From NCBI GenBank assembly GCA_964515215.1, contig CAZESL010000011.1, positions 1-31,895 of the forward strand: DNA of 31,895 bases, read 5' to 3'. Below the pieces are notes generated by a model. It was not told the origin of the DNA. It worked only from the letters and a program-made list of their open reading frames with translations, and did not search any database. This stretch comes from SIG588 sp964515215. Its GTDB lineage: Bacteria; Bacillota; Clostridia; Oscillospirales; Acutalibacteraceae. The position numbers and the translations under genes are program-made. Shown one piece after another: positions 1 through 8,177 of the stretch (positions are counted from its first letter, which is position 1; every line of letters starts with the position of its first letter).

Positions 1-52
1 CTCCCTCCGTCTTCGCCTTCGGCGAATCCACCTCCCTCGTCAGAGGGAGGCA
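1..52 (-). repeat. Palindromic intergenic repeat, copy A (truncated by window edge)
   Basis: Two adjacent hairpins are visible: TTCGCC-ttc-GGCGAA at 12-26 and CCTCCCTC-gtca-GAGGGAGG at 31-50. The same layout (a short GC hairpin beside a CTCCC/GGGAG hairpin) recurs at 13949-14000 and 14043-14093. From memory, elements of this style are common between genes in Oscillospirales genomes, but I could not search for them. It lies just downstream of ruvX and might also help end transcription. Confidence 0.6.
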
Positions 53-107
53 AGATTATGTTTTTTCCGTTCGTGCAGATTTACCTTTAACGCGACAGCC
101 CCGTTTC

Positions 108-521
108 TCATTTCTTACGACTGTCGATAAAGTCCTGCAGGATGATGACCGCCGAAACGGTATCCACCACCGCTTTGCGCTTTTTACCGCGCGTGTTGGT
201 CTCGTTCAAAAAACCGATGGCAGACACGGTGGTCAACCGTTCATCCCACAAGGTGTGGTCGAGACCCGTTTTTTCGGAAAGGGCGGCGGCAAACTCCTCG
301 GCACGGCGGGCACTCTCGCCGCGGGTACCGTCCATATTGCGCGGGTGTCCCACCACCAGATGCGCGGCTTTATGCTCCGCCGCCAGCGCCGCCACCTTTT
401 CCAGCAGGCGGTCGCGGTTGTGTTCGGTCACCGTGCCGATGGGCGAGGCCAGCACCTCCCGCTCGTCACAGATCGCCACGCCCGTGCGCTGCAACCCCAG
501 GTCCACTGCTAAAATACGCAT
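108..521 (-). CDS. ruvX: RuvX/YqgF-family Holliday junction resolvase-like nuclease
   Basis: This is a 137-aa RNase H-fold protein of the YqgF/RuvX family (putative pre-16S rRNA nuclease or Holliday junction resolvase). The N-terminus RILAVDLGLQRTGVAI carries the first catalytic Asp. The DERLTT motif follows mid-protein, and D-T-V-S-A-V-I-I-L-Q near the C-terminus carries the last acidic residue. The length is normal for the family. An upstream in-frame start exists at 566, but the ATG at 521 begins exactly at the conserved fold. It lies 4 bp after the stop of the LCP gene, so the two are probably cotranscribed. The family is firm; which of the two proposed activities dominates is not settled by sequence. 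Confidence 0.9.
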   Translation of the reverse strand: MRILAVDLGLQRTGVAICDEREVLASPIGTVTEHNRDRLLEKVAALAAEHKAAHLVVGHPRNMDGTRGESARRAEEFAAALSEKTGLDHTLWDERLTTVSAIGFLNETNTRGKKRKAVVDTVSAVIILQDFIDSRKK

Positions 522-525
522 AACG

Positions 526-1599
526 TCACTTCGCCCACGGGGTCTTATCCACCCCGTTTTGTTCAATATAATCCGCAGGCATCATATCGTCGTACACGAA
601 CGCATGCAACACTTTAGCGGCATATTCCAAGTTGTAATACACCGTGGAACTGCCCGTTTTCTCACGATAATCCGCATTGATGATATACTCCATTTGCGGA
701 ATACGCGTCTGTTCAAATTCGGTATCGCCGAGCACCGCCCCCGCCATACCGAGGATATCGGAGTAGGACAGTGAGGTGCGCACGTACGGCAATAACGCTT
801 CTATCAGTGCGGGATACTGCGAAGCACCCATGTCCGTGATGCGGTTAAACATCGCCTCCATTACCACGCGCTGACGGTCGGTACGACCGAAGTCGTTACT
901 GACCCCCTCTGCTGTAGAGACCGAGCGCAGGCGCGACCAACACACCGCCTGCACGCCCGTCAGCGTTTGCAGACCCGCCTTTTGGATCTTATCCCGTTCG
1001 GTGCCGAGGTTGGCTCCTTTTTCCACGATCAGTTTATTCGCCGCCACGCGCTCCGTTTCGGTGATCTCCACCTCCACGCCGCCGATGGCATTCACAATGT
1101 CGATCATGCCCGCAAAGTTCACCGTGGCGTAGTGGCGGATATTCAAGTTGAAGGATTCGTTGAGCGTTTTCAGCGCCAATTCGGGCCCGCCTTTAGCGTA
1201 TGCCGAATTGATCTTGCGGTACCCGTGATCCCCCATGTGCACCAACGTATCCCGCATCACCGAGGTGATCTTGATCTTATTGTGGATCTCGTCCAGACTC
1301 ACGATCATGATCGAGTCGGTGTTGCCCGTATACCCTTCGGGATTGCGGGAATCCACACCGAACAGCGCGATATTGGTGACCTTCTTACTCAAAGTAATAT
1401 TGGTAATACCCAGCTGTTCGTTCGTCATGTGCTGAATGGTGGAATCGTAATCGTAATCCAAGTACTTCCACATAAAGATGCCTGCCGCCGCAAACAGTAC
1501 GCCGAGTACGGCAAGGATCGACACCAAGGTGATGATGATACCCTTAAAACGCCGACGCGGTTTTTTCACCGCGGTTTCAGGCGCCGCATGTTTTGCCAT
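526..1599 (-). CDS. LytR-CpsA-Psr (LCP) family cell-wall glycopolymer transferase
   Basis: This is a 357-aa membrane-anchored LCP protein. The family moves anionic glycopolymers from a lipid-phosphate carrier onto peptidoglycan, outside the cell. A short basic cytoplasmic N-terminus (KKPRRRFK) precedes one transmembrane helix at about residues 19-44. The LCP domain then starts at NIALFGVDSR and continues through DSIMIVSLD, SVMRDTLV and RKINSAYAKGG, which hold the conserved Arg and Asp residues. An in-frame extension reaches 1668, but the ATG at 1599 is preceded by a good AAGGA ribosome binding site and is preferred. The promoter at 1633-1661 lies inside the extended version, which further supports the shorter start. 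The gene leads into ruvX. Confidence 0.9.
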   Translation of the reverse strand: MAKHAAPETAVKKPRRRFKGIIITLVSILAVLGVLFAAAGIFMWKYLDYDYDSTIQHMTNEQLGITNITLSKKVTNIALFGVDSRNPEGYTGNTDSIMIVSLDEIHNKIKITSVMRDTLVHMGDHGYRKINSAYAKGGPELALKTLNESFNLNIRHYATVNFAGMIDIVNAIGGVEVEITETERVAANKLIVEKGANLGTERDKIQKAGLQTLTGVQAVCWSRLRSVSTAEGVSNDFGRTDRQRVVMEAMFNRITDMGASQYPALIEALLPYVRTSLSYSDILGMAGAVLGDTEFEQTRIPQMEYIINADYREKTGSSTVYYNLEYAAKVLHAFVYDDMMPADYIEQNGVDKTPWAK

Positions 1600-1632
1600 A
1601 TTCTCATATCCTTTCCGAGAACTTCTTACCTT

Positions 1633-1661
1633 ACTATAGCAATCTGCTGTCGAAAAGTCAA
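1633..1661 (-). promoter_or_regulatory. Sigma-A-type promoter for the LCP-ruvX unit
   Basis: On the minus strand, TTGACT (1656-1661) is followed by a 17-bp spacer and TATAGT (1633-1638). It sits between the addA stop and the LCP start, so LCP-ruvX can be transcribed independently of addA. Seen directly; activity is inferred. Confidence 0.75.
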
Positions 1662-1680
1662 GAAACAAAATTGTAACCTT

Positions 1681-4600
1681 TTATACCTCGACCGTTCGTT
1701 GCAGAGCAAAAGAGTACAAGAGACATTCCCCGACCGACTCACCCAAACCGTTTTCCAGCGCTTCTTTGTACAGCATCAACTGCGGACGGTACCGTTCGGA
1801 CAACTCTTCGGGAGTATCCACACGGTCGGTCTTGTAGTCCACGATGACCCACCGCCCGTTTTCGTAAAACAAGCAGTCGGCGATCCCCTGTATCAACACC
1901 GTCTCCCCCGCCGCCACGTCGTCCGACACGGGTGCACAAACGGTGACGGGGCGCTCCACCGTGAAGGCGTATTCTCTCTGTACACGTTCGGCGTTACACA
2001 TACGGCGATACAAGTCACTTTTAAAGAATCCGACAAGACGCGGGCGGGAAAGCGATGCTCCTTGCATCGACGAAAGGAAACCCTCGCGCACCAAGCGAGC
2101 GATCTCCCGCTCGATATCCTCTGCCGCCGCGTGATAGTCTGCAAATTGCATAAACTGATGCATCGCCGTGCCCCGCTCGGCAGGCGACAGCGCGGTATCG
2201 CTGAAAAACGCAGGGCGCGAGACCGCCACGAAACGATCGCGCATCGTGCGGTGCGCCAATGCGGACGCCGCCAGTTTCACCGGCACGTTCCCCAACTCTT
2301 TGTAGGGATACGTCCATGCCGTGCGTTCGCGCAGTTTTGTCAAATACGCCGCATCCGGCGGTAAAGGAACGGTATCGGGGGCACCCGCTTCGTCCTCCGC
2401 TGTCGGTGCACGCACCAACATAAGGTTCAACCGCGTGTCACAGTCCAGCGGGGTGAGGTGTGCCGAAAGTGCGGGCGGCCACTGCGTCACCGCATCGGGA
2501 TGGCGCAATAACACGGGCAATATCCAGTCGGCGTAACCGCTCGCTTCGATCACCGCTTGAAGCGGCACGGCCTCATCGGTCGGCGACAGGGTGAAGGCTT
2601 TCATCATCGCATCATAGCGGTCCACGGTCGCCACCATGCACAGCCGTTCCTTCGCACGGGTCAGCGCCACGTACAACACGCGCAACTCTTCCGCACGGGC
2701 ATCGCGGCGCATCCGCAGTGCCAGTGCATTTTTTTGCACCGTTTTACAGGATTCCAGCCCCTTCGGGTCCCGCCAATCCATGCCCACGCCCAGTGTGCGG
2801 TGCAAAAGCAACGGATCGGACAGCGCGCGGTCGTTGAACCCGCGCCCCATGCCCGCCATAAACACCACGGGAAATTCCAATCCCTTTGACGCGTGCACGC
2901 TCATCACGCGCACAGCATCTTCACCGCCCACCACCGCCGCAGGAACTTGGCCGTCCTGCTTGCGGTCGCGCTCCGTGAACCGCACAAAAGCAGACAATCC
3001 GCGAAAACCGCGGCTTTCAAACCCGCGGGCGATATCCAGCAGTTTTTGCAAATTCGCCACCCGCTGTTCTCCGTGCGAGCGAGCCCCCATCACGGCGGTC
3101 AAACTCAACTCTTCATACACCTGTTGCAACAGGCGGTCGGCAGGCATCGCCGCCGAAAGCGTACGCAAACGTTCGGTCTCTTCCAAAAATGCCGTAAGCC
3201 GCTGCCCCAGTGCGTCTTCCTCGCGCGCGCGGCGGCGTACCGCGGTATACAGCGGCATGCGGCGATGCGCTTTTCGTATGTCGGCAAGATCATCGGGTGT
3301 GAACGCAAACAGCACCGACATCATCACCGCAAGCAACGATACATCCTGTAACGGATTGTCCAAAAAACGCAAAAGCGACAGCACGAGCGTGATCTCCCCC
3401 GCATCGTAAAACCCGCCGCCCGCATCGGTCACGGCAGGCACGCCGACACGGTTGAGTTCTTCCGCATACGCGGCGGCGTGATCCTTCTTGCTACGCAACA
3501 GCACACATACATCGCGATACCGCAGCGGGCGCTCACCGTCACCGTCCCGCACGGTCATCCCCTCCGCCATCATCTCGGCAAGGCGGGCGGCGATCACCCG
3601 TGCTTCGGCGGCATCATCGCTGTCGTCGGCGGCACGTTTTTCCTTTTCCACCAAAATCAACTCGGCGGCATCGTCTTCGTGCGGGGCATAGGTCGCGGCG
3701 GCGGTCAATTCCTCGCCGCCGCGGTAGTTTACACCGCCGCTCTCCGCGGTCATTAACTGCGAAAACAGGAAGTTCACCGTTTCGGTCACACTGCGGCGGC
3801 TGCGGAAATTGTGTCCTAACCGAATCAGCGCAGGATAGGTCGTACCGTCAAACGAGGTATAGCGATTTTGCCGTTCCATAAACAGCGAGGGGGTCGCGTT
3901 GCGGAAGGAGTAAATACTCTGCTTCACGTCACCCACAAAGAAGAGATTTCTCTCCTGCCGCGAGATCGCGGAAAACAGGCATTCCTGCGTGGGATTGGTG
4001 TCTTGATACTCGTCCACCATGATGTGAACAAAACGGCTGTTGACCTCGGCAGCGATCGCAGAGGGAGTCATATGCCCCTCTTCATCCTCATCGGTCAACA
4101 AACGCAGTGCCAAATGTTCCAGATCGTTAAAATCCAGCAACCCCGCACGGGTCTTCTTCTCGGTATACCGCGCTTCAAACTGTGCGGTCAACGTCATCAA
4201 CATCTCCACCGCAGGTGCCAATGCCGCCGTGCGGGCCGTGGCAGAGGCTTCGTCCTCCACCATCAAAGCGGCGAGAGCGCCTACCTTTGTTTTGAGACGC
4301 GTGCGCTCATTCTTGATGTATTCTTTCAACTCGTCGTCGGTACAGCCGCGCACCGGACTCAGCGTACCGAACCCCACCTCGCCCAGACGCACCAGTTGTT
4401 CGTCCCACGACATGGTACGCAAGGCATTTGCCGCTTCGCGTAAGCCTTCAGCATCCGCACGCAGGCACACGGCATAGCGTGTCAGCGTGTCATTGCTCTC
4501 CGCCAGTGCGGCGAGATTGTCCAATTTGCGGGCATACCATGCGAGGCGGCCTTGAATTTCCGCTTGGATCTCCTGCCCGAACACCGATTCGGACAGCGGC

Positions 4601-5211
4601 ACATCCGTACGATAGCGTGCCGTCACCGCCTCACGCCAACGGGCGGGTTGCGGGTGTGCCTGCATAAAATCGTAGGTTATGCGTATCCGTTCCGCAAGTG
4701 CCTTGTCGTGACGGTCGCCGCCGAGCAGGTCCAACAACTGTGAAAAAGCAGGGGAATCGGCGGCATACGCTTCTTCTAATACCTCGTCCATCGCCTCATT
4801 CATCAGCGGGCGAGTCTGGCTCTCCTCTCCCACGCGGAAGAGCGGCGATATTTCGGGAAAGCGGTGGAAATGTTCGCGTATCAGATTACTGCAAAAACCG
4901 TGTACCGTGCTGATGTTCGCATTGGGCAACAGCATCAGTTGTCGGCGCAGGCGACGGTCGTTCGGACGGGCGGCCAAACATTCATGCAGTGCTTTGCCGA
5001 GCCGTTGCTTCATTTCTGCCGCCGCAGCCTTGGTAAAGGTCACCACCAACAGCCTGTCCACATCCACAGGCGACTCCTCCGCCGTGATCAGACGGATGAT
5101 ACGTTCGATCAACACCGCCGTTTTGCCCGAACCGGCGGCCGCCGAGACCAGCACCGTACCGTTCGCTTCCAAACACTGTTTTTGCGCAGGTGTCCATTCC
5201 CGTGTTGCCAT
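1681..5211 (-). CDS. addA: ATP-dependent helicase/nuclease subunit A (AddA)
   Basis: This is a 1176-aa UvrD/Rep-family helicase with a C-terminal RecB-type nuclease, the AddA subunit that processes double-strand breaks for RecA repair. The Walker A motif (SAAAGSGKTAVL) is near residue 25. VDEYQDTNPTQ is helicase motif II, NLFFVGDVKQSIYSFR is motif III, VMSVHASKGLEFPVV is motif V and LYVALTRAKERL is motif VI. The nuclease motif VDYKTDR lies about 50 residues from the end. The ATG at 5211 is preferred over a GTG at 5220 because GGGAGG sits 8 nt upstream of the ATG. AddB, the obligate partner, normally lies just upstream of addA, but here dtxR does. No addB is present in the window. Confidence 0.96.
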   Translation of the reverse strand: MATREWTPAQKQCLEANGTVLVSAAAGSGKTAVLIERIIRLITAEESPVDVDRLLVVTFTKAAAAEMKQRLGKALHECLAARPNDRRLRRQLMLLPNANISTVHGFCSNLIREHFHRFPEISPLFRVGEESQTRPLMNEAMDEVLEEAYAADSPAFSQLLDLLGGDRHDKALAERIRITYDFMQAHPQPARWREAVTARYRTDVPLSESVFGQEIQAEIQGRLAWYARKLDNLAALAESNDTLTRYAVCLRADAEGLREAANALRTMSWDEQLVRLGEVGFGTLSPVRGCTDDELKEYIKNERTRLKTKVGALAALMVEDEASATARTAALAPAVEMLMTLTAQFEARYTEKKTRAGLLDFNDLEHLALRLLTDEDEEGHMTPSAIAAEVNSRFVHIMVDEYQDTNPTQECLFSAISRQERNLFFVGDVKQSIYSFRNATPSLFMERQNRYTSFDGTTYPALIRLGHNFRSRRSVTETVNFLFSQLMTAESGGVNYRGGEELTAAATYAPHEDDAAELILVEKEKRAADDSDDAAEARVIAARLAEMMAEGMTVRDGDGERPLRYRDVCVLLRSKKDHAAAYAEELNRVGVPAVTDAGGGFYDAGEITLVLSLLRFLDNPLQDVSLLAVMMSVLFAFTPDDLADIRKAHRRMPLYTAVRRRAREEDALGQRLTAFLEETERLRTLSAAMPADRLLQQVYEELSLTAVMGARSHGEQRVANLQKLLDIARGFESRGFRGLSAFVRFTERDRKQDGQVPAAVVGGEDAVRVMSVHASKGLEFPVVFMAGMGRGFNDRALSDPLLLHRTLGVGMDWRDPKGLESCKTVQKNALALRMRRDARAEELRVLYVALTRAKERLCMVATVDRYDAMMKAFTLSPTDEAVPLQAVIEASGYADWILPVLLRHPDAVTQWPPALSAHLTPLDCDTRLNLMLVRAPTAEDEAGAPDTVPLPPDAAYLTKLRERTAWTYPYKELGNVPVKLAASALAHRTMRDRFVAVSRPAFFSDTALSPAERGTAMHQFMQFADYHAAAEDIEREIARLVREGFLSSMQGASLSRPRLVGFFKSDLYRRMCNAERVQREYAFTVERPVTVCAPVSDDVAAGETVLIQGIADCLFYENGRWVIVDYKTDRVDTPEELSERYRPQLMLYKEALENGLGESVGECLLYSFALQRTVEV

Positions 5212-5234
5212 ACGCTTCACCTCCCCTACGTAAA

Positions 5235-5256
5235 ATCGCCCGCAAACGCAGGCGAT
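5235..5256 (-). terminator. Hairpin/weak terminator between dtxR and addA
   Basis: ATCGCC and GGCGAT pair across 5235-5256, and the stem extends to about 9 bp with one G-T pair. On the minus strand a short T run and then the addA ribosome binding site follow. With only about 25 bp from hairpin to addA start there is little room for a separate promoter, so this may act as an attenuator of readthrough into addA. Confidence 0.45.
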
Positions 5257-5262
5257 CGTGTT

Positions 5263-5628
5263 TCAAATTTGTTCAACGTACCGCTTGATGGCGGCAAAGG
5301 ATTGATCGCTCAAATTGTGCTCGATCTTGCAGGCGTCTTCCGCCGCCGTCGTCTCATCCACACCGAGACGTACCAACAACGCGGTGAGCAGGGTATGGCG
5401 CTCATACATCTTTTCCGCTACTTCGCGTCCCGCATCGGTCAGCGAGATAAAACCGTCGCGGTCCACCGTAATGAACCCGCCCTGCCGCAACAATCCCATG
5501 GCACGGCTGACGCTGGGCTTTGAATACCCCATATACTCGCACACGTCCACCGCACGCACGGCGTCGCGTTTACGGGAGAGGACAAAAATACTTTCAAGAT
5601 ACATCTGCCCCGATTCTTGCAAACTCAC
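5263..5628 (-). CDS. DtxR-family iron-dependent transcriptional repressor (short form)
   Basis: This is a 121-aa metal-dependent regulator of the DtxR/MntR family. The N-terminal winged helix (about residues 5-65) contains the recognition-helix segment SKPSVSRAMGLL. The dimerisation/metal domain follows. The primary metal ligands match the DtxR type: Met9 (GQMYLES), Cys100, Glu103 and His104 (ACKIEHNL). MntR-type proteins carry Asp and Glu where Met and Cys stand here, so ferrous iron is the likelier signal. The C-terminal SH3-like domain of long DtxR proteins is missing. The start codon is GTG at 5628, just after a GGGGGAGAGG ribosome binding site. It is divergent from feoA, where two matching palindromes are probable operators. 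Confidence 0.9.
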   Translation of the reverse strand: MSLQESGQMYLESIFVLSRKRDAVRAVDVCEYMGYSKPSVSRAMGLLRQGGFITVDRDGFISLTDAGREVAEKMYERHTLLTALLVRLGVDETTAAEDACKIEHNLSDQSFAAIKRYVEQI

Positions 5629-5659
5629 AACCTCTCCCCCTTTTCGTCAATATAAATAT

Positions 5660-5688
5660 AGTATATCATAGATCTCGTCCGTTTGCAA
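5660..5688 (-). promoter_or_regulatory. Promoter of the dtxR gene
   Basis: On the minus strand, TTGCAA (5683-5688), a 17-bp spacer and TATACT (5660-5665) form a good sigma-A promoter. No GTTAGC palindrome overlaps it, so I see no sign of autoregulation by the operator type found at feoA and feoB. Confidence 0.75.
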
Positions 5689-5737
5689 GGTATCATTTTC
5701 CACCTTGGAAAATTTTTCATTTTTTCAACACTTCCTC

Positions 5738-5766
5738 TTGACAGTAGACGAGGCGCGTGGTATAAT
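5738..5766 (+). promoter_or_regulatory. Consensus sigma-A promoter of the feo locus
   Basis: TTGACA (5738-5743), exactly 17 bp, then TATAAT (5761-5766): a perfect consensus match. Such a strong promoter is typical of genes held off by a repressor, and an operator-like palindrome begins 8 bp downstream of the -10 box. Confidence 0.92.
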
Positions 5767-5774
5767 GCGTAAAG

Positions 5775-5790
5775 GTTAGCATCCGCTAAC
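5775..5790. promoter_or_regulatory. Putative DtxR operator 1 (feoA)
   Basis: Inverted repeat GTTAGC-ATCC-GCTAAC, placed at or just after the expected transcription start of the feo promoter. It resembles the TTAGGTTAGC-type half-sites known for DtxR/IdeR boxes. The same 6-4-6 palindrome recurs before feoB. Binding by the adjacent DtxR protein is inferred. Confidence 0.75.
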
Positions 5791-5813
5791 TCTTGTGAAG
5801 GGTGGGATATCGT

Positions 5814-6026
5814 ATGAATTTGAACGACGCTGTCGAGGGTAAGGAATACATTATCCGCGCCATTGAGACCGATGATGAGGAAATGGATGCTTTTTTGTTC
5901 TCGCTCGGATGTTACAGCGGGGAACCGGTCACCGTTGTCGCTCACAAGAAGAACAGTTGTGTCGTGTGCATCAAGGATGCCCGTTACAGCATTGACACGC
6001 AGTTGGCAGAAGCCATTATTATCTAA
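5814..6026 (+). CDS. feoA: Ferrous iron transport protein A (FeoA)
   Basis: This is a 70-aa SH3-like FeoA protein, a small cytoplasmic partner that supports FeoB. Recognisable family features are the early G-K-E-Y-I-I-R-A-I segment, the S-L-G-C-Y-S-G-E-P-V turn typical of the FeoA core and the closing R-Y-S-I-D-T-Q-L-A-E strand. A GTG at 5802 would add four residues but overlaps the AGGGTGGG ribosome binding site, so the ATG at 5814 is chosen. It is the first gene of the feo locus, followed after about 95 bp by feoB. FeoA shares its fold with the SH3 domain missing from the neighbouring DtxR protein. Confidence 0.92.
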   Translation: MNLNDAVEGKEYIIRAIETDDEEMDAFLFSLGCYSGEPVTVVAHKKNSCVVCIKDARYSIDTQLAEAIII

Positions 6027-6057
6027 AAAAACGCAGACCGTTGTGTCCGCTTTTTTT
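6025..6057 (+). terminator. Imperfect terminator-like hairpin between feoA and feoB
   Basis: GCAGAC (6033-6038) pairs with GTCCGC (6045-6050) with one mismatch, flanked by an A run and a run of seven T. This could partly end feoA transcripts before the second operator and feoB. The stem is weak, so confidence is limited. Confidence 0.4.
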
Positions 6058-6067
6058 ACATCCGCAA

Positions 6068-6083
6068 GTTAGCCGACGCTAAC
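6068..6083. promoter_or_regulatory. Putative DtxR operator 2 (feoB)
   Basis: Inverted repeat GTTAGC-CGAC-GCTAAC, with arms identical to operator 1, 37 bp before the feoB start. No convincing promoter of its own is visible here, so it may block elongation or serve a promoter I could not identify. Confidence 0.72.
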
Positions 6084-6120
6084 TCAAATCACAGCAAACA
6101 GAAATCGGAGGGACAGTCAC

Positions 6121-8166
6121 ATGAGGATCGCATTTGCAGGAAATCCCAACAGCGGAAAGACCACGATGTACAACGCGCTCACCGGCCGCAGTGAAAAGGT
6201 CGGTAACTGGGCAGGTGTTACGGTGGAACGGAAAGAGAGCCACATCAAAAAGGCGTACGCCGACGGGCGTGATGACCTGGTCGCCGTCGACCTGCCGGGC
6301 GCCTACTCCATGTCGCCGTTCACGTCGGAAGAGAGCATCACCAGCGCCTACGTAAAGAATGAAAAACCGGACGCGATCGTCAACATCGTGGATGCGACGA
6401 ATCTCAGCCGCAGTTTGTTTTTTACCACGCAGCTTCTGGAACTCGGCATTCCCGTGGTGGTGGCACTGAACAAAAGCGACATCAACAAGAAGAAGGAGAC
6501 GGTCATTGACACGGCAGCACTTGCCGCCGCACTGGGCTGTCCCGTGGTGCAGACCATTTCCACCGACCGCAGCCACCAAGACCTCGCTGAAGTTGTAAAA
6601 GCAGCGACGGCGTTGGTGGGCAAGGGGCAAAAAGCGCCGTACGTGCAGGGAGACGTCGATCTCACCGACAAAAAAGTGGTGGTGGAAGCGGACCGTCGCC
6701 GTTTTGCCTTTGTGAACGAACTGGTCTCTAAGGTGGAGACCCGCAAGGTGTTCACCAAAGACGTGACCTTCCAGGATAAGATCGACGCCGTGCTGACCAA
6801 CAAGTGGTTGGGGCTGCCCATCTTCGCCGTCGTTATGTGGGCGGTATTCTGGATCTCGCAGGCAGGCCCCGGTGCGTGGCTGGCGGAAGGTTTGGATATC
6901 GGTGAGACGCATCTGTGGGGACTCGGCGATTGCATCGGCTGGTTTAAAGATATCGTCGCGGGCTGGCTTTCCGGCACCGGCGACCTCGTTCAAGCCGTCA
7001 TACTGGAAGGCATCATCGAGGGTGTTGCCGCCGTCGTCGGCTTCCTGCCGCTCGTTATGGTCATGTACTTCCTGATCGCGCTTCTTGAGGATTGCGGCTA
7101 TATGGCGCGCGCCACGGTCGTTCTGGATCCCATTTTCAAGAAGGTCGGTCTTTCCGGTAAATCCGTCATTCCCTTCGTGATCGGCACGGGCTGTGCCATT
7201 CCGGGTGTTATGGCCTGCCGCACCATCCGCAACGAGCGTGAACGCCGCGCCACCGCCATGCTTACGCCGTTTATGCCGTGCGGTGCTAAAATGCCGGTCA
7301 TCGCCCTCTTTGCAGGCGCGTTCTTTGACGGTTCCGAATGGGTGGGCACGGTGATGTACTTCGTCGGCATTGCCATCATTCTGCTTTGTGCTCTGCTGAT
7401 CAACAAGCTCACCGGTCACAAGGTGAGAAAATCCTTCTTTATCATTGAACTTCCCGAATACAAGGCGCCGTCCTTCTGGTTCGCGTTCAAATCCATGTGT
7501 CAGAGAGGATGGGCGTACATCGTCAAAGCCGGTACCGTGATCCTCGTTTGCAACTTCGTGGTATACATGATGCAGAACTACGGCTGGAACTTTGTGGCGG
7601 TGGACGACCCCGCAAACTCCATTCTGGCCTCCATTGCCACCCCCATCGCTTACGTGATCGCGCCCATCGTCGGTGTGACGCTGTGGCAGTTGGCGGCGGC
7701 GGCCGTTACCGGCTTCATTGCCAAGGAATGCGTGGTGTCCACGCTGGCAACCGTGTTCCTGTTTGAAAACCTCATCAATGAAGAACTTGAAGCGGTAGGC
7801 GCGATCAGCGGTGCCAACATGGGCAACATCACCGCCGTGGCAGGTCTCGCATTTCTCATGTTCAATCTGTTCACCCCCCCTTGCTTTGCCGCACTCGGTG
7901 CCATGAATGCTGAGATCAAGAGCAAAAAATGGCTTTGGGCAGGCATCGGCCTTCAGTTCGCCGTTGGTTACACCATCGGATTCCTCGTGTTCTTCTTCGG
8001 CTCGCTCTTTACCGGATCTTCCTTCGGTGAAGCGTGGATGCCCGTTCTCGGTTGGTGCATCGTTCTCGCGATCGCCGCGATCTTTACCGTACTCATTCTG
8101 AAGAAGAATAAGGAACTCAAAGCCGAATACGCACTGAGCGGCACCAAAGAGACCGCGAAGGTTTAA
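6121..8166 (+). CDS. feoB: Ferrous iron transporter FeoB
   Basis: This is a 681-aa GTPase-coupled inner-membrane Fe(II) transporter. The N-terminal G domain has G1 GNPNSGKT (residues 7-14), the G2 Thr in NWAGVTVE, G3 DLPGAYS and G4 NKSD. A helical linker (about residues 165-230) leads to the membrane part. The gate motifs of the family are present: CGYMARA, GTGCAIPG, PFMPCGAKMP, KECVVSTL and FTPPCFAAL, with conserved Cys residues. The ATG at 6121 follows GGAGGG by 8 nt. It is somewhat shorter than the 773-aa E. coli protein. Its stop is followed at once by the ribosome binding site of a Cys-rich mini-protein. Confidence 0.97.
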   Translation: MRIAFAGNPNSGKTTMYNALTGRSEKVGNWAGVTVERKESHIKKAYADGRDDLVAVDLPGAYSMSPFTSEESITSAYVKNEKPDAIVNIVDATNLSRSLFFTTQLLELGIPVVVALNKSDINKKKETVIDTAALAAALGCPVVQTISTDRSHQDLAEVVKAATALVGKGQKAPYVQGDVDLTDKKVVVEADRRRFAFVNELVSKVETRKVFTKDVTFQDKIDAVLTNKWLGLPIFAVVMWAVFWISQAGPGAWLAEGLDIGETHLWGLGDCIGWFKDIVAGWLSGTGDLVQAVILEGIIEGVAAVVGFLPLVMVMYFLIALLEDCGYMARATVVLDPIFKKVGLSGKSVIPFVIGTGCAIPGVMACRTIRNERERRATAMLTPFMPCGAKMPVIALFAGAFFDGSEWVGTVMYFVGIAIILLCALLINKLTGHKVRKSFFIIELPEYKAPSFWFAFKSMCQRGWAYIVKAGTVILVCNFVVYMMQNYGWNFVAVDDPANSILASIATPIAYVIAPIVGVTLWQLAAAAVTGFIAKECVVSTLATVFLFENLINEELEAVGAISGANMGNITAVAGLAFLMFNLFTPPCFAALGAMNAEIKSKKWLWAGIGLQFAVGYTIGFLVFFFGSLFTGSSFGEAWMPVLGWCIVLAIAAIFTVLILKKNKELKAEYALSGTKETAKV

Positions 8167-8177
8167 AGGAGATCGCT

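Noticed and set aside
967..2364. Plus-strand open frame opposite addA and the LCP gene
   Set aside because: It overlaps two confidently identified minus-strand genes and the LCP promoter, and its translation has no recognisable domain.
5629..5737. dtxR-feoA gap considered for a metal riboswitch
   Set aside because: The region is accounted for by two divergent promoters, and the feoA leader is only about 40 nt, too short for a known riboswitch.
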